The notes beneath the pieces were generated by a model, which saw nothing but the letters and a program-made list of their open reading frames with translations, did not search any database and was not told where the DNA came from. A DNA stretch of 64,000 nt from assembly GCF_003474385.1 (NCBI RefSeq), contig NZ_QUCY01000004.1:49608-113607 (forward strand), given 5' to 3'. The position numbers and the translations under genes were made by a program. Positions 50,799-59,341 of this stretch are shown here, piece by piece (the first letter of the stretch is position 1; each line of letters begins with the position of its first letter). Source of the DNA: Senegalimassilia sp003474385 (GTDB lineage: Bacteria > Actinomycetota > Coriobacteriia > Coriobacteriales > Eggerthellaceae).

Positions 50799-52277
50799 TT
50801 ATTCGGGCTGATATTCCACCACGTCGAACGATCGGCGGATGGCCTCTCGCGACTCGTCGAGGTCGGCGAAGACGCCGTCGCCGATCATCTGCACCATAAG
50901 GTTGCCCAGGCTGGTGCCCTCGATGGGGCCGGCGAACACGGGGATGCCGCATGCACGGGCCGTCAGCTCGTTGAGGTAGGTGTCTTGGCATCCCCCGCCG
51001 ACGATGTTGATGGAGGTGTACGTGCGGCCGGTCAGCGCCGACAGTTCGTTGATGGAATCAGCGTAGCAGCCGGTCAAGCTCTCGTATACGCAGCACATCA
51101 ACTCGCCGACGGTGTCCGGTACGGGCTGGCCCGTCTCGCGACAGGCGGCCTTGATCTCCTCGATCATGGACGCAGGCGCCAAGAAGCGATCGTCGTTGAC
51201 GTTGACGTGCGGGACGAGGGCATCGGGATGCAGCTTCTGCTCGGCGCGCGCAGCATCCGCCAACTCTCCGAAGCCGATCTCCTTGGCGGCGCGCTTGAGC
51301 TGGGCGCCCTTGCCGGCGACGTAGCTGGCGCCGTTGAGCTCGCGGCGAATGGACTGGATCATCCACAAACCCATGATGTTCTTCAAGAAGCGGAAGCGCT
51401 TCAGATAGCCGCCCTCGTTCGTGAAGTTCTGATACCTGCTGGCATCGGAGGTGATGGGGCCCTCGTGTTCCACGCCGAGCAGGCTCCACGTGCCGCTTGA
51501 AAGGTAGACGGCCTGCGCGTCGCGCGCAGGTACCGCCAAAAACGCCGAGCCCGTGTCATGCGTGGCGGGCAGCATCACCCGGGCATCGAAGCCCACGCGC
51601 TGCTGCACCTCGGGCGCAAGCCCGCCCACCACCGTGCCGGGCATGGCGATTTCGCCGAACAGGCGCGCGGGAGCCTCCGCCGCCTCAAGGGCGAACGCAT
51701 CCCACGTGCAGGTGCGGGCGTTGACGAGGTTCGTGGTGGTGGCGTTGGTGTATTCGTTGACCATGTTGCCCGTGAGCAGGTAGTTCAGGTATTCGGGCAC
51801 CATAAGGAAGCGATCGGCCGCCTCAAGCTCCTCGGGGCGCTCGCGCGAGAGCGCCGCAAGCTGATAGACCGTGTTGAACGCTTGGCGTTGGATACCCGTG
51901 ACGCGATAGAGCCTCTCCAGGCCGATGCCCGCATCGACATCGGCGGCAACATCGTTGGTTCGCGCATCGCGATACGCCACCGCGTCGCCGACGAGCCGAC
52001 CCCGTGCATCGACCAAGACGAAGTCGACGCCCCAGGTGTCGATGCCGATCGTCTCGGGGATCTTGCCGGCTTTGCGGCATTTCTCCAGACCGACCAGGAT
52101 ATTCTCCCAGATCATGTCGATATCCCAGCAATCGTGCCCGCGGCGGCGCACTTGCACGTTGTCGAAGCGGTGCACCTCCTCGAGCTCGATGATGCCGTTG
52201 CCGTTCACACTACCGAGCACGTGGCGCCCGCTTGACGCCCCGATGTCGATGGCAAGGTAGTAACGCTGCTGCGGCAT
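50799..52277 (-). CDS. rhaB: rhamnulokinase
   Basis: A 492-residue FGGY kinase. The N-terminus YYLAIDIGASSGRHVLGSV, IGIDTWGVDFVLVD, the ATHDTGSAFLAVPA segment and NIVGGGCQDTYLNELTA are diagnostic of RhaB. The ATG overlaps the pyk stop as TAATG, so the two are translationally coupled. Confidence 0.96.
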   Translation of the reverse strand: MPQQRYYLAIDIGASSGRHVLGSVNGNGIIELEEVHRFDNVQVRRRGHDCWDIDMIWENILVGLEKCRKAGKIPETIGIDTWGVDFVLVDARGRLVGDAVAYRDARTNDVAADVDAGIGLERLYRVTGIQRQAFNTVYQLAALSRERPEELEAADRFLMVPEYLNYLLTGNMVNEYTNATTTNLVNARTCTWDAFALEAAEAPARLFGEIAMPGTVVGGLAPEVQQRVGFDARVMLPATHDTGSAFLAVPARDAQAVYLSSGTWSLLGVEHEGPITSDASRYQNFTNEGGYLKRFRFLKNIMGLWMIQSIRRELNGASYVAGKGAQLKRAAKEIGFGELADAARAEQKLHPDALVPHVNVNDDRFLAPASMIEEIKAACRETGQPVPDTVGELMCCVYESLTGCYADSINELSALTGRTYTSINIVGGGCQDTYLNELTARACGIPVFAGPIEGTSLGNLMVQMIGDGVFADLDESREAIRRSFDVVEYQPE

Positions 52278-53764
52278 TACTTCCCTCCCTTTTGTTTGGT
52301 TGTATCGTTTTCCCGGATCTGCACCACGTACATGACATTGGTGGCTGCAACGGACTCCGTGCCGTCAGGGCCCTTGGACACCACAGGGCTGGTAGAGCGG
52401 TCGCCGGCAGTGAACACGGCGACATCGCCCGGGCGCAAAAGGCCCTTGGACACCACGGCATCGCGCGCATTGTTCACGACGCTGGGCATATCGCCCTGCA
52501 CATCGCCGAGCATGGGCACGACGCCCCAATGGATCTGCTGCTGACGCATCACGCGCTCCGACGGCGTGACCGCATAGATGGGGACGCGCGGACGCAGATT
52601 GGACACCAAGCGCACGGTACGGCCTGACATGGTGGGCGCCACGATGCAAGCGGCGTTGACGGTCTCGGCCGTTTGCACGGCGGCAAGGCCCACGGCCAGC
52701 GCCACGCGCGCGGCAACGCGCGTGCGATCGGGGAAGCGCTCGTCGAACAGGTACGGTTCGCTGGCCTCGGCGACGCGGGCCATCATCTGCACGGCGGGAA
52801 CCGGGTACTGGCCGCACGCCGTCTCGCCCGACAGCATGACCGCATCGGTGCCGTCGTAAATGGCGTTGGCCACATCTCCCACCTCAGCACGCGTGGGACG
52901 CGGGTTGCGGATCATGGAATCGAGCATCTGCGTTGTCGTGATGACGGGCTTCGACGCGCGGTTGCAGGCGCGGATGATCTCCTTCTGGATGTGCGGCACC
53001 TTATAGGCCGGGACCTCCACGCCCAGATCGCCGCGGGCGATCATGATGCCGTCGGACGCCTCTATGATCTCGTTGATGTTCTCGACGGCCTCGTGGCATT
53101 CGATTTTCGAGAGGAACATGATGTCGGCGCCGCCATGCTCGTTCAAAAACGCGCGCATCTCGCGGACGCCCGCAGCATCGCGAATGAAGGATGCGGCGAT
53201 GAAGTCGACGCCTTGTTCGATGCCGAACAGCAGGTCGGCGCGATCTTGGTCGGTCATGACCGGCAAGGGCAGCGATGTGCCGGGAAGGTTCATGGATTTG
53301 CGCTCGCCGAGCATGCCGGAGTTTTGCACGGTGCAATGGATGTCGCCGCCCTCGACGCTGTCGACGGCAAGCTCGATAAGCCCATCATCAACCAGGATGA
53401 CCGTACCGGGCGAAACGACATCGGCCAGACCCTTGCACGTCTGGGTGACCACGCGATCACTGCCCTCGACACCCGCCTCGGTGAACGTGAACGAGTTGCC
53501 GGCCATAAGCTGCACCGGCTTATGACCTGCCAGTTCGCCCGTGCGGATCTCGGGGCCTTTGGTATCGAGCAAGATGGCGCAGGGGCTGTCCATCTCCCGG
53601 CGAACCTTACGCAAGCGATCCATGCGCGCACGCTGCTCATCATGCGAGCCGTGCGAGAAATTGAATCGGGCGATATCCATACCCGCGTTGATCAGGCCTT
53701 TGAGCGTCGACTCGCTGTCGACGGACGGGCCAAGGGTGCATACGATCTTCGTTCGCTTTGCCAT
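52277..53764 (-). CDS. pyk: pyruvate kinase
   Basis: A 495-residue pyruvate kinase. TKIVCTLGPSVDSESTLKGL, the nucleotide-site region ARFNFSHGSHDEQ, ILLDTKGPEIRTG, MFLSKIECHEAVENINEII (active-site lysine), and MIARGDLGVEVP are intact, and the C-terminal domain is complete. It heads the rhamnose operon and overlaps rhaB by one base. The usual pyk neighbours are absent. It would turn PEP derived from the rhaD product DHAP into pyruvate and ATP. Confidence 0.96.
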   Translation of the reverse strand: MAKRTKIVCTLGPSVDSESTLKGLINAGMDIARFNFSHGSHDEQRARMDRLRKVRREMDSPCAILLDTKGPEIRTGELAGHKPVQLMAGNSFTFTEAGVEGSDRVVTQTCKGLADVVSPGTVILVDDGLIELAVDSVEGGDIHCTVQNSGMLGERKSMNLPGTSLPLPVMTDQDRADLLFGIEQGVDFIAASFIRDAAGVREMRAFLNEHGGADIMFLSKIECHEAVENINEIIEASDGIMIARGDLGVEVPAYKVPHIQKEIIRACNRASKPVITTTQMLDSMIRNPRPTRAEVGDVANAIYDGTDAVMLSGETACGQYPVPAVQMMARVAEASEPYLFDERFPDRTRVAARVALAVGLAAVQTAETVNAACIVAPTMSGRTVRLVSNLRPRVPIYAVTPSERVMRQQQIHWGVVPMLGDVQGDMPSVVNNARDAVVSKGLLRPGDVAVFTAGDRSTSPVVSKGPDGTESVAATNVMYVVQIRENDTTKQKGGK

Positions 53765-53807
53765 GCAGCCACCTTACCGTTGCGGTTTTCGTCTCACACA
53801 ATTGAAA

Positions 53808-53881
53808 ACTATACCGCTAAACGGCTGCGATTTATCGGCAATCGGAAAACCCCACTTTTGCACTAGACTCATCGCAAAAGT
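53808..53881 (-). promoter_or_regulatory. promoter and upstream inverted repeat of pyk-rha operon
   Basis: A minus-strand TATAGT (53808-53813) lies 44 bp before the pyk start. Farther upstream, ACTTTTGC and GCAAAAGT arms (53854-53861 and 53874-53881) are separated by 12 bases. The repeat is centred about 65 bp above the expected start of transcription, which is an activator-like position. The minus-35 is poor, as in activator-dependent promoters. Confidence 0.5.
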
Positions 53882-53930
53882 CTCCGCGAAAATCAGCGAG
53901 CATCATGCGAATGCGCCCGCCGAGACGAAA

Positions 53931-53966
53931 ACGGACCCGCAGCATAACCGCTGCGGGTCCGTCCTT
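53931..53966 (-). terminator. terminator of desulfoferrodoxin gene
   Basis: A perfect 12-bp stem (ACGGACCCGCAG arm) with an eight-base loop has CGTTTTCG on the minus strand and CCTTTTCG on the plus strand. Confidence 0.8.
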
Positions 53967-53985
53967 TTCGCGCGCGTTGCCGGGG

Positions 53986-54366
53986 CTAGATTTCCTTGAC
54001 CCACAGGCCGTGGAGGTTGCAGTATTCGTACGCCTTCACCGGCGCATCGCCGGCGGCCAGAGCGAAGGTTGCCTCAGGGGCGTCCTGCGCGGTGAGCGGA
54101 GCGATCTGGTAGCCCTTCTCGGTGACGAGCACGATGAACGCGATCAGATGCTCAGGCGTCATGGGATGGGCGACCTCGCCCACCTTCACGTGAACCGTGG
54201 AGCCGTCGACGACGACCTGCGGCACGTGTTTCTCCTTGGCACCATCGGTGTCGTTGGCACGCAGCTCAACCATCTTCTCGCCGCAGCAGAACATGGGCAC
54301 GCCCTGGTCGAACGGCTTGATAGCCACGTTGCCGCAGTGCATGCATTTGAAGAATTTGACGTCCAT
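53986..54366 (-). CDS. dfx: desulfoferrodoxin (superoxide reductase)
   Basis: A 126-residue two-domain superoxide reductase. The N-terminal desulforedoxin domain has the four-cysteine set (CMHCGN and MFCCGEK). The catalytic iron site has EKHVPQVVV, GEVAHPM and YCNLHGLW, giving the four histidines and one cysteine. It reduces superoxide to peroxide without oxygen release, a defence typical of strict anaerobes. It is a single-gene unit with its own terminator. Confidence 0.96.
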   Translation of the reverse strand: MDVKFFKCMHCGNVAIKPFDQGVPMFCCGEKMVELRANDTDGAKEKHVPQVVVDGSTVHVKVGEVAHPMTPEHLIAFIVLVTEKGYQIAPLTAQDAPEATFALAAGDAPVKAYEYCNLHGLWVKEI

Positions 54367-54386
54367 GGTAAACCCCTCTCAGGTTT

Positions 54387-54423
54387 CAACGGCAACCCCC
54401 ATGGTGCCGTTGCTCTCAGTATA
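54387..54423 (-). promoter_or_regulatory. promoter region with operator-like repeat before dfx
   Basis: TATACT on the minus strand (54418-54423) is followed by CAACGGCA/TGCCGTTG arms with a 10-base spacer (54387-54412). These cover the expected transcription start. No strong minus-35 is seen. Confidence 0.45.
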
Positions 54424-54511
54424 GAAAACGCCTTGCAAGCGCGGAGGGCGCGTGGGTAGATGTTCGCCAACCCGTTACGCTCCCGCAGCCCGTCTGTTGC
54501 GTATTTATATG

Positions 54512-55345
54512 TTACTGCTTTTGTATCATTTCTGGAAGCCCTTTTTGCGGTTTCTTAACGCGAACGGCATAAACAAGGGCACACGCCCCCGCCACCATGA
54601 GCGGCACGCTGAGGACCTGGCCCATAGTCAACCACCCTCCCCACAGGTAGCCGATCTGCGCATCGGGCTGGCGAACGAACTCTATAAGGAAGCGGAACAG
54701 GCCGTAACCTACCAGGAACACGCCCAAAAACGTCCCCTGCGGACGCGGCGGTTGCTTGCGCGACAGGATGTACAGCACGCAGAACAACACGACGCCTTCG
54801 AGCAGGGCCTCGTAGAGCTGCGAGGGATGACGCGGCATCGCGCCCGCCGCGCCGCCGAACACCACGCCCCAGAGCAAGCTGGTGGGCGCGCCCCACAACT
54901 CGCCGTTCACGAAGTTGGCGCAGCGGCCGAAGAACAAGCCGATGGGCGCCGCGATGCAGCCCATATCCGCAAGCGTGAGATACGGAATGCCGGTGAAGCG
55001 TGCCGCAACGAGACCCGAAAGCAGCGCGCCGATAAGGCCTCCGTGGAAGCTCATGCCACCATGGTTGAACGCCAAGATCTCGGCGGGATGGGAGAAATAG
55101 TAGCCGTCGCCGTAGACAAGGACATAGCCTAAGCGTCCTCCCAAGATAACGCCCACGATGGCGCACAGCACCACGGTGAGCAGGCTGTCCGCATTCACCC
55201 GCACCTTCCAGCGCTTCGCCACCTGCCACAGCACAAGCGCCGCGCACAAGAAGCCGGCGACATAAGCGATACCGTACCAGCGCACAACAAAAGGCCCGAC
55301 GACGAACGCCACCGGGTCGAGCATGTGATATATCTCATTTAACAT
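54512..55345 (-). CDS. lgt: prolipoprotein diacylglyceryl transferase
   Basis: A 277-residue membrane enzyme with seven hydrophobic helices. It attaches diacylglycerol to the lipobox cysteine of prolipoproteins. The HGGMSFHGGLIGALLSG and IGLFFGRCANFVNGELWG segments are the Lgt signatures, with the essential arginine and asparagine. Two lipoproteins in this window (binding proteins at 3237 and 22066) would be its substrates. Confidence 0.95.
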   Translation of the reverse strand: MLNEIYHMLDPVAFVVGPFVVRWYGIAYVAGFLCAALVLWQVAKRWKVRVNADSLLTVVLCAIVGVILGGRLGYVLVYGDGYYFSHPAEILAFNHGGMSFHGGLIGALLSGLVAARFTGIPYLTLADMGCIAAPIGLFFGRCANFVNGELWGAPTSLLWGVVFGGAAGAMPRHPSQLYEALLEGVVLFCVLYILSRKQPPRPQGTFLGVFLVGYGLFRFLIEFVRQPDAQIGYLWGGWLTMGQVLSVPLMVAGACALVYAVRVKKPQKGLPEMIQKQ

Positions 55346-55390
55346 GGGAAAAGCTCCGTTCCATAGCAGTCGAACGGAGAAAAGGATACC

Positions 55391-55615
55391 TTAGTTCAAG
55401 CCCCCTGCGCCAACCTGTTGAGCGCTTGCCCTAACCTCTTCACGAAGCGGGCCGGGGATGGCGCGCAACAGCTGAACCTGCGCGCCGCACTTAGGGCAAT
55501 CAAGGGTGAACAGGGCCGTTTCAGGGCCCAATACCATAATGGCGCGGTATCGCGCCATATCGAACGTGCCGCACCCGCAGCGAGGGCACGCGGCATGTAT
55601 GTTCACGGCCTCCAC
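55391..55615 (-). CDS. small zinc-ribbon protein, function unknown
   Basis: A 74-residue protein with two cysteine pairs, CPRCGCG and CPKCGAQ, separated by about 28 residues, the pattern of a zinc ribbon. The rest has no recognised domain. The start is GTG at 55615, supported by TAAGGACG at eight bases. It stands between the two-CW-like gene and lgt in the same direction. A nucleic-acid-related or protein-folding role cannot be distinguished. Confidence 0.65.
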   Translation of the reverse strand: MEAVNIHAACPRCGCGTFDMARYRAIMVLGPETALFTLDCPKCGAQVQLLRAIPGPLREEVRASAQQVGAGGLN

Positions 55616-55625
55616 TGAAACGTCC

Positions 55626-55922
55626 TTAGAGCAAGAACCTGTTCGGGTTGCCCTGACGGGTGGGGCCTTCGTCTGCGCGATCGGCCGTGCTCGGCCCGTG
55701 CTCCAAGAAGAACTCGCAGAAGCGGCAGATCTCCTTGACCGCCGCGTCGAAATCGCGGCTGGGGTTGAGCAGCTTGCCGAAATCGGTGCACACCACGTGG
55801 GTGGGACGGAAGCAGGCGGCGAAGTGGCAATCTGCGGGGCACGGTTCGCCGGGAATGTTATGCGGGCATCGGCCGTTCATCTCGGCATCTTCGTAGCAAC
55901 CGCGCAATTCCCAACACTTCAT
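55626..55922 (-). CDS. cysteine-rich protein, two-CW-like
   Basis: A 98-residue protein beginning MKCWELRGCYEDAE and containing ten cysteines, including CPADCHFAACF and ICRFCEFF. The opening CWE and spaced cysteines resemble the 'two-CW domain' proteins of anaerobes. The cysteines could bind a metal or an iron-sulfur cluster. The start at 55922 is preceded by GAAGGGAAG and GGAAGG. It lies 10 bp before the zinc-ribbon gene and 47 bp after the NifU-like gene, so a shared metal-related operon is plausible. Confidence 0.65.
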   Translation of the reverse strand: MKCWELRGCYEDAEMNGRCPHNIPGEPCPADCHFAACFRPTHVVCTDFGKLLNPSRDFDAAVKEICRFCEFFLEHGPSTADRADEGPTRQGNPNRFLL

Positions 55923-55969
55923 GCCTTCCGCTTCCCTTCTCCGCCTGCTTACCTGATGTTTACACCTGC

Positions 55970-56203
55970 TTACATGACCGCCGGCACCACGCGGGTGACG
56001 CCGGGTACGCGCTCCTTGAGGATGCGCTCGACGCCGTTGGCCAGCGTCATCTGGGACATGGGGCAGCCCTTGCAAGCGCCCTGCAGCTCGACGGTGACCA
56101 CGCCGTCCTCGTCGACGTCGACGAGCTTCACGTCGCCGCCGTCAGCCTGCAGGCTGGGTCGGATGAGCTCGAGCACTGCTGCAACATCGGTCTTCTCAAC
56201 CAT
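55970..56203 (-). CDS. NifU C-terminal-type iron-sulfur scaffold
   Basis: A 77-residue protein equal to the C-terminal NifU (Nfu) domain. LIRPSLQADGGDVKLVDVD and the cluster-binding ACKGCPMSQMTL with CXXC are diagnostic. It can carry a 4Fe-4S cluster and deliver it to apoproteins such as the many ferredoxin-type enzymes of an anaerobe. No NifS or IscS gene is nearby. Confidence 0.92.
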   Translation of the reverse strand: MVEKTDVAAVLELIRPSLQADGGDVKLVDVDEDGVVTVELQGACKGCPMSQMTLANGVERILKERVPGVTRVVPAVM

Positions 56204-56290
56204 GGGGTTCTCCTTTGCCTTTCGGTCTTTTGTTCATCATGAGCGATTCTACCACAGCGTCCGATGGGGCCATCGGGCGTTTGGATGGGG

Positions 56291-57769
56291 TTACGATGAT
56301 GGTTTCCAGTCTTTGCCGAGGATAACCAGCACATCGGTGCCGAACGAATAGGCGCCGGTGTTCTGCACCAAGCGACCCACCCCCATGGCATCGAGCACGG
56401 TCTGCGCAGCCGGCTGCGCGTCGCTGGAGTTGTAGATGACCAGCGTTTCGCTGTACACGGAGGTGTCGGTGTTGCCCGTCTCCGAGACCTTGAAGCCCTT
56501 CGAGGTGAGCGTCGACTCCATGGATGCCGCCGCGCCCGTGATGCCGCCGCCGTTTTTCAGCGTGATGGTGAAGCTTCCGGGGTCGGTGGTGGCAGCCTGC
56601 GTCTGCTCGGCGGGTTCCTGTCCCGAATCGACGCGGTCCATCATCTCGGTCCATGAGGAGTTCGAAACCGCGAACACATCTTGGCCGTCGCTTTGCGTGA
56701 CATAGCCTGGCACGAGGGCGCCCGTGACGGAGTCGGTGCTCATGCCCTTGAGGCTCTCGGCCAAAGACAGCGCATCGCTTGAGCCCATGTCGGTGCCGAA
56801 GGCGCCCTGCAGCTGGTCGAGCAGGCCGACCAAGCTGGACTTGCCTCCCGACACCATGCGCAACGACACCGCCTCGAGCAGCTTGCGCTGATTTTCCGCC
56901 TGGGTTTGCCTAGGCGAGGAGAAGTTCGTGGCGCGCGCCAGCGTTAGAGCGCCTTCGCCGGTGAGGGTTTGAGCGCCTGCAGGCAAGTACACGCTGCCGG
57001 CATTGGGGTCGTCCACCTCTTCGGAAAGGTCCATATCCACGCCGCCGAGCGTGTCCACCAGCTGCACCAGGCCGGCTGCGTCAATCTTCACCACATGCGA
57101 GATCTTCACGTCGGCGAAGTTGGCAACGGCGCCGACCAGGCTGGCATCGCTCTCGCGCACGCTCGCCTGCCTGATGGGGTAATACTTGCCGTCCTTCAGC
57201 GACACCTGCACATCGGCGGGGATGCTGATGATACAGGCGTTCTTACCCGAGGAATCGGTTCGCACCAGAGCTAGGGCATCGGGGCCCTCGGCGGAGTTCG
57301 GCATGCCCGGGGTATCGAGCTCGGCCACGACGAGCGTGTAGAACGGATCGCCGGACTTCACGGCAGTGAGCGCCTTGGCGGCATCGGAATCCTTGAGCGC
57401 CAGCTTGCCGTTAAGGTTTCCCATGAGGGTGAACGAGCCCACGCCGTACGCCACGGCCGCCAACACGGCAACCACCGCCACGGCGATGCCCACGCGCTTC
57501 GCGAGCGTGCGGCGCTTGACCCCCGGCGAGAACTCGAGCCCTCTGGCATAACCGGTACGGCTTCGCGGGCCCTGGGCGCTGGGCATGACGTTGCTCACGT
57601 AGCCGCGCTGCGCGCGCTTCTGCCTACGCGGGCTGGAGAAACCCACCTGGTCGGCGTTCATATGCGCCGGGCGCACCCTGGGGACGTGCGATCCCAAGGT
57701 TGCGCTGCGCATGCGGCGCGAGGTGAGCTTGGAGTTGATCTGCGTGATGTCCTTGCGTTTCCTGACCAT
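56291..57769 (-). CDS. LCP-family-like membrane protein with LytR_C domain, degenerate catalytic motif
   Basis: A 492-residue protein. There is a long basic cytoplasmic tail (1-90), a membrane helix (93-113), an LCP-like domain (about 140-320), and a C-terminal LytR_C-type domain (from about 395). LCP enzymes attach wall polymers to peptidoglycan. ACIISIPADVQVSL stands where LCP proteins have SIPRD, and EGPDALALVRTD where the usual R-x-D lies; TLARATNF replaces the YAR region. At least one active-site arginine is therefore missing, so enzyme activity is doubtful. The gene follows murA by 15 bp, which fits a wall-related role. Confidence 0.75.
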   Translation of the reverse strand: MVRKRKDITQINSKLTSRRMRSATLGSHVPRVRPAHMNADQVGFSSPRRQKRAQRGYVSNVMPSAQGPRSRTGYARGLEFSPGVKRRTLAKRVGIAVAVVAVLAAVAYGVGSFTLMGNLNGKLALKDSDAAKALTAVKSGDPFYTLVVAELDTPGMPNSAEGPDALALVRTDSSGKNACIISIPADVQVSLKDGKYYPIRQASVRESDASLVGAVANFADVKISHVVKIDAAGLVQLVDTLGGVDMDLSEEVDDPNAGSVYLPAGAQTLTGEGALTLARATNFSSPRQTQAENQRKLLEAVSLRMVSGGKSSLVGLLDQLQGAFGTDMGSSDALSLAESLKGMSTDSVTGALVPGYVTQSDGQDVFAVSNSSWTEMMDRVDSGQEPAEQTQAATTDPGSFTITLKNGGGITGAAASMESTLTSKGFKVSETGNTDTSVYSETLVIYNSSDAQPAAQTVLDAMGVGRLVQNTGAYSFGTDVLVILGKDWKPSS

Positions 57770-57784
57770 GACGCTCCCGTCCGG

Positions 57785-59068
57785 CTATTCGGCCGCGCCA
57801 ACCTGGCGGCGCGACACGTTCGCGCCGAGCTGGGAGAGCTTGCCGCAGTAGTCCTCGTAGCCGCGGTCGATGTGCTTGATGTTGTGCACGCGGGTTTCGC
57901 CTTCAGCCACGATGCCCGCCAGCACCAACGCCGCGCCGGCGCGCAGGTCGGTGGAGGACACGTCGGTACCCTGCAGGTCGTTGACGCCGCGCACGAGCGC
58001 ATGATGGTCCTCGATGGTGATATCGGCGCCCATGCGCGCCAGCTCGCTGGCGAACATAAAGCGATTCTCGAAGACGTTCTCGGTGACCATGGATGTACCG
58101 TGGGCCAAGCTGCACAGCAGCATGAACTGGGCCTGCAGGTCGGTGGGGAAGCCCGGATGCGGAAGCGTTTGGATATCGGTGGGCTGCAGCGGCTGATTGC
58201 GGCTGCAGGTGATCCAATCCTCCCCTGCCTCGACGCAGCAGCCCATGGCGCGCAGCTTCATGATGGCCATATGCAGGTACGACGGGTCGATGCCGCGCAC
58301 CGTGACCGGGCCGCCCGTGAGCGCACCGCCCGCCAAGAAGGTGCCGGCCTCGATGCGATCGCCCACCGTGGTGTGCTCGCAGGGATGCAGGCTTTCAAGC
58401 GGCACGCCCTCCACCTGGATGATGGACGAGCCGGCGCCGCTGACCTTACCGCCCATGGCATTGAGCATGTTCGCCAAATCGACGATCTCAGGCTCACGCG
58501 CGGCGTTCTCGATACAGGTGGTGCCATGAGCGGTAATGGCGGCCATAAGGCAGTTCTCCGTGGCGCCGACGCTGGGGAACTCCAATGTGACATCGGCGCC
58601 GTGCAGGCTGTTGGGCGTGTAGGCGTTCAGGTACCCGTGGTCCACGGTGAACTCCACACCCAGGGCCTCAAGACCCACCAGGTGCATATCGATCTTGCGG
58701 GCACCGATCTGGCAGCCGCCGGGCATGGCCACGCGCGCCTGGCCGAAACGCGCCACCAGCGGGCCGAGCACGCTAATGGACGCGCGCATCTTCGACACCA
58801 GCTCGTAGGGTGTTTCATGGGACGTGACCTGAGCGGTGTCGATGACCATGGTGTGGCCGTCGCGCTCGACGGTGGCGCCGAGGCACTCGAGCACCTCCGA
58901 CATGACGACGATATCGCTGATAAGGGGCACATTGTGCAGCGTTGAGGCGCCCTGACCCAAAAGCGAGGCGGCGATGAGCTTCAAAGCCGAGTTCTTCGCG
59001 CCGGAAACCCTCACCTCGCCGGAAAGGACGTTGTTGCCCTCGACGACGATGATCTCTTTCTCAGACAT
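57785..59068 (-). CDS. murA: UDP-N-acetylglucosamine 1-carboxyvinyltransferase
   Basis: A 427-residue enzyme of the first committed peptidoglycan step (UDP-GlcNAc + PEP). VSGAKNSALKLIAASLL and the active-site loop MPGGCQIGARKID with its cysteine are present; the cysteine rather than aspartate predicts fosfomycin sensitivity of this copy. LRAGAALVLAG and RGYEDYCGKL complete the signature. The start at 59068 follows AGGGGGG. Confidence 0.95.
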   Translation of the reverse strand: MSEKEIIVVEGNNVLSGEVRVSGAKNSALKLIAASLLGQGASTLHNVPLISDIVVMSEVLECLGATVERDGHTMVIDTAQVTSHETPYELVSKMRASISVLGPLVARFGQARVAMPGGCQIGARKIDMHLVGLEALGVEFTVDHGYLNAYTPNSLHGADVTLEFPSVGATENCLMAAITAHGTTCIENAAREPEIVDLANMLNAMGGKVSGAGSSIIQVEGVPLESLHPCEHTTVGDRIEAGTFLAGGALTGGPVTVRGIDPSYLHMAIMKLRAMGCCVEAGEDWITCSRNQPLQPTDIQTLPHPGFPTDLQAQFMLLCSLAHGTSMVTENVFENRFMFASELARMGADITIEDHHALVRGVNDLQGTDVSSTDLRAGAALVLAGIVAEGETRVHNIKHIDRGYEDYCGKLSQLGANVSRRQVGAAE

Positions 59069-59104
59069 GCAAACCCCCCTGGATGAACTAGATTGCGAAA
59101 GCCC

Positions 59105-59110
59105 ATTATA
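59105..59110 (-). promoter_or_regulatory. minus-10 TATAAT of murA
   Basis: A consensus TATAAT on the minus strand lies 37 bp before murA, directly after the hairpin at 59115-59139. The minus-35 is poor. Confidence 0.45.
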
Positions 59111-59114
59111 AAGC

Positions 59115-59139
59115 GAAGGCCCGCGCAAGGCGGGCCTTC
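59115..59139 (-). terminator. hairpin between tsf and murA
   Basis: A perfect 10-bp stem (GAAGGCCCGC arm) with a five-base loop is followed by GCTTTATAAT on the minus strand. It can end tsf transcription before the murA promoter. Confidence 0.6.
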
Positions 59140-59237
59140 ACGATGAAAGCAAACGTATCAACGCATTCGCGGACGCGCAGAAGCGATAATGGCCCGAGAA
59201 AGGAAAACGGGCCGCCCCGTGCCTTGCGGCCGCTTCC

Positions 59238-59266
59238 GCTGCGGCATCGACGGCCGATGTCGCAGC
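59238..59266 (-). other. hairpin downstream of tsf
   Basis: GCTGCGGCATCG pairs with CGATGTCGCAGC with a single wobble, flanked by CCGCTT/AAGCGG. It has no U-run and may be a 3-prime stability element. Confidence 0.45.
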
Positions 59267-59341
59267 ATGAAAGCGGATGCAAGGCGAAGGAGCGGCCCGC
59301 AGCGTTTTGCGATTCGCTGGCTATGTGGCGAAAAGCGTGGG

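Noticed and set aside
46344..53764. Rhamnose microcompartment operon
   Set aside because: Only the aldolase tail hints at encapsulation. No shell proteins, aldehyde dehydrogenase or phosphotransacylase are in the window.
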